DNA from: Syngnathus acus
Lineage: Eukaryota; Chordata; Actinopteri; Syngnathiformes; Syngnathidae
Length of the DNA: 64,000 nt
Direction: 5' to 3'
Assembly: GCF_901709675.1 (NCBI RefSeq)
Contig: NC_051090.1
Span: 3,960,342-4,024,341, forward strand
The position numbers and the translations under genes are program-made. Position 1 is the first letter of the stretch. Each line of letters begins with the position of its first letter. The notes under the pieces are model-generated. The model was not told the DNA's origin, searched no databases, and saw only the letters and a list, made by a program, of their open reading frames with translations. Of the stretch, positions 61,137-64,000 are shown piece by piece.

Positions 61137-61142
61137 TTTATT
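61137..61142 (-). terminator. Possible polyadenylation signal of hook1
   Basis: TTTATT on the plus strand gives AATAAA on the minus strand, about 940 bases beyond the hook1 stop codon. It faces the slc44a5 signal about 200 bases away. Confidence 0.45.
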
Positions 61143-62085
61143 TTGTTCAACATTTCTCATTAAGTACAGATAAGCACCGGGCTATTTGATCTTAACATAC
61201 AAGGACCTGTATTTAGCTCTAACCAGGTTAGTACCTGTGGATATTAACACTTCCTGACAGCCTACTTGGGGTCAGATTATAGCATTAACCAAGAACCAGA
61301 ATATTTATGAATAAGATCAATCCTGCGTGGGACATTTGTATTAAAAAAAAAAAGCTGGTGTTAAAAATCACAATATTATCAGTGCAACTCTACTAACATG
61401 ATAGATGCTGGCTATCTCCTGATTGTACTTCACATAAGCTTTTATTTTGTTAAGCATTTTTTAAATAGTATTTTAGCAACTTCCTGGCAGGTGTGAGCGG
61501 TCGGTGGCCGGCACCAAATCGACCAAACCTCCCGTCGCGCCACTACAGTCAAATCTGACATTTATGTACAGAATGCAAGCTTGTGAGGGTCCTGTTCAGT
61601 CAGCGTGGGAAACATGACGTCGGATCAGAGGGGCAACCTTAAATCCCGTCATCCCTTACGCGCTGACATGTTTAAGGCCACTTGAGGGTAGATGGGTCCC
61701 ATAGCTCAGTGATTCCCGACCAATATGAGAGGTCGTCGAGAGCCGGGCTCGACTGATTAATCAGCAGGCGTATTATGTCAGATGATAATAAACGGTTGTC
61801 GTATTGCTGATTAAAAGCTGATAAAATCGTGCCTGATGAAACAGTAAATGCTGTTCAAATGGTGACAAGCTTCTTTTGTTTGAATTATTTTCTTTTCAAT
61901 CCTCCCTTTGGTGATTTTACATAAATTTCGACATTTTACTCAAGTAAACCTTTTTTTAAAAAAAAAAAAAAAAAATGAAGAAAATTTACAGATTTTTTTT
62001 TTTCCTGCTAAATATCAGAATCGACCTGAAATAATCCAATAAAGGTTGGGAAACACCGAGGGGAGGCACGTGGCTTGAAGCGGCC

Positions 62086-64000
62086 CTACTTTGAGGTGGC
62101 GCTGGGCACGCTGACGAAGAGCGCCCGGCGAGGGGCGTTGGACACTTGCCGCTGTTGGGACAAGAAGGACTGTCCGGGGGATAGCACCGGGCTGGCGCGG
62201 CCGCTCAAGCGTGACTCGATGGCCAGCCTCTGAAAGTTCAGACTCTGAGGGGAGACAGGCGTGTTCCTCCGTAACGTGGGCGACGGCGTGGACGACGGCG
62301 TGGGCGGCGCAGTCACATCTTTGACCTTACCTTGTTGTACCAGGCGGAGACTATCAGCTTCTCCTCATACTCACGCAGTCGGGCCTGCTCGCACTGACGC
62401 TGCGGGTGACATGTTTCACTAAGTGCCATGTTTGTGAGTAAATGGACAATTGAGAATTACCTCCAAGTTGAGGATCTGTTTGTCTCTGTCTGCCAGCTGG
62501 TTTCTCAGTACCTGGATCTCAGCGGTGGCCGGGTTCAGTTTAGGGTCCAGAGCTTGGATCACCTGGAGGCAAGGACGCCAACGCTCTCAACTTCTTCAGC
62601 GCGCCGAGGACAGCAAAAGACTAAGCGACTCACATTGCGAGCTTTCTCCAGGTACATTTTGTACCTTTCCTCCATGGCCCTCATGTCGTCGTCCTTCTTT
62701 TTCAGCGCGGCCGTGAGCTCGTCCACCTTTAGCGCTAACCAAAACATTTGGACTCGTGAGCGGAGCCCTGTGTCGGCGTTTCGGCGTGAAACTCACAGTT
62801 CTGAGTGTTCTCGGGTTGCAAGTCCTCCAGCAGCTCTTTCTTCTTCAGTATTTCATCCTGAGCCTCATTCAGCTGGACCCTGAGGAAACAAGCACGTGTT
62901 CGCTTACTCAGCATATTTCAGCTTCCATCCTGATGGCTGACGGCTTACATGTGAGCATCCAGTTTCCGCTTCAGGTTTGACTGGAATAAGAAATATTTCA
63001 TATTGATTCAAATTCTATCCTGATGGCACATCTGCCAAGAACTTTTGGTGCACTCACGTCATCGGGCTTGACCGCCTGACTCTGCAGCGCCTTCTGGAGG
63101 TCCTCAACTTGTTGCTGCAGCTCGCTGACCCGCTGGCGACTCAATCTGGAGGCAACACAGGTTACATTGCAAGCAAGGTGAGGAGGTACACGAGAAATGA
63201 CTCCAATTTGACCATATTGTCAGTGAGGTGTGACCAAGAATGGAGCGAGCCCGAAACCTGTTCTCTGTGTCCAGTTGGCTGTGACTCTTGTGAGCGTCTT
63301 CCAGCTGAGCCTGCAGGGAGGCGATCTTCTCCCTCTCAAATTCCTCCTGCTGCACTCTCAGCATTCTGTTTTCGTGCTGAAGCCTGATGAACTTCTCTCT
63401 ACATGAAACCCCGAAACCAAGTCAAGCGGTCTCGCGGTGATGAATTCTGGTATCGGGGCTGTTGTACCTGTGCTCGATGGGGATCAATTCTGCTGCCAGG
63501 TTGTCTTGACTGGGGCTCGTGGAAGGGAGCATCCCTGTAGAGTTTGGATTGTTTAGAACTTGGGAGATGGATGAGCATCATCTCAACTAATCTTTTGATT
63601 TAAAAATCTGGGCTGGAAAAACTAAATGGCTACTTTCCGAATGCAGCGTACCTGCTTGGGAGAGCTGGTGCTGTTGGGCTTGGGTGCACCGAAGCTCCTC
63701 GTTGACCTCCTTCAGAGAGTCTCGCTCCATGATGATGCGCTGCCGGTGGAGTGAAACGTTACAAACGCCGTCCCCTGTGATCCTCGACCATTTCCAGCGA
63801 GTCACACCTCTTTCTCCTTGGTCACCAGCTCGTGTTTCTCCTCCAGCTTTTTCAACTCAAAGGCCTGATTGTCCGCTCGCCTCGTTTCATCCGACAACTT
63901 TCTGTGGAGCTCTTGGACCTGATGGGGACGACCAGCATTTCTCTCTTCCAAATCAAATCATTCGCCTGACAATAAGTGGACCAGCGCTACCTGCCGCTTG
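62086..64000 (-). CDS. hook1: Hook homolog 1, C-terminal part (5' part outside the window)
   Basis: Hook1 is a coiled-coil adaptor that links dynein to endosomal cargo through the FTS-Hook-FHIP complex. Exons seen, 5' to 3': 63991-64000 (partial), 63808-63918, 63652-63739, 63468-63534, 63258-63398, 63058-63145, 62949-62980, 62797-62879, 62634-62734, 62461-62562, 62331-62399 and 62086-62244. All are in phase, about 350 residues. The region is mostly coiled coil (EFEREKIASLQAQLEDAHK, RVSELQQQVEDLQKALQ), then AMEERYKMYLEKARN, VIQALDPKLNPATAEI and EEKLIVSAWYNK. The end SLNFQRLAIESRL followed by QSFLSQQRQ separates Hook1 from Hook2 and Hook3, which have WYNMGM there. The N-terminal hook domain lies beyond position 64000. 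It is convergent with slc44a5. Confidence 0.92.

Overview
This is eukaryotic, vertebrate genomic DNA, almost certainly from a teleost fish with a compact genome, probably a percomorph. Genes are split by short GT-AG introns, often 70-150 nt. Proteins match vertebrate families at full length. Repeats are fish-type: a tRNA-derived SINE, Tc1/mariner and hAT-like remnants, LINE 3' tails and many simple repeats. No bacterial, viral or CRISPR feature is seen. Exon boundaries were read by hand from splice sites, reading-frame phase and remembered family conservation, without alignment software.

Layout, left to right. 1-3.2 kb: no recognisable gene. 3.2-7.1 kb: mmachc (-) and a coiled-coil gene, probably ccdc163 (+), head to head over a shared promoter with a ZNF143/THAP11-type site and a CRE. 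8.1-11 kb: a mucin-like single-pass membrane protein (-) I cannot name; its 5' end is uncertain. 15.5-19.8 kb: mknk1 kinase (-), with a SINE in an intron. 20.7-21.7 kb: mob3c (-). 21.8-30.4 kb: gene-poor. 30.5-36.1 kb: elovl1 (+). 36.4-42 kb: a zfyve9/SARA-like FYVE gene (-). 42.6-43.6 kb: btf3l4 (-). 44.4-45.9 kb: ptgfr (-). 48.2-50.2 kb: st6galnac5 (-). 52.1-60.9 kb: slc44a5 (+, 22 coding exons), with a possible antisense two-exon gene in an intron. 61.1-64 kb: the C-terminal part of hook1 (-), cut by the window edge.

All named genes have human counterparts on chromosome 1p (about 1p34 to 1p31), so the window is a compacted, reordered piece of that synteny block. The genes do not form one pathway. 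They cover cobalamin processing, ERK/p38-to-eIF4E signalling, Hippo-type adaptors, very-long-chain fatty acid elongation, endosomal trafficking/TGF-beta, nascent-chain binding, prostaglandin signalling, ganglioside sialylation, choline-like transport and dynein-adaptor transport. Neighbours are often convergent with a few hundred bases or less between polyadenylation signals.

The most unusual items are: the SARA-like protein that lacks the Smad-binding segment between its FYVE domain and the RRVWFAD motif; the candidate nested antisense gene at 55.2-55.8 kb; the conserved-looking mmachc promoter elements; an upstream ORF overlapping the mknk1 start; and the unidentified mucin-like gene.
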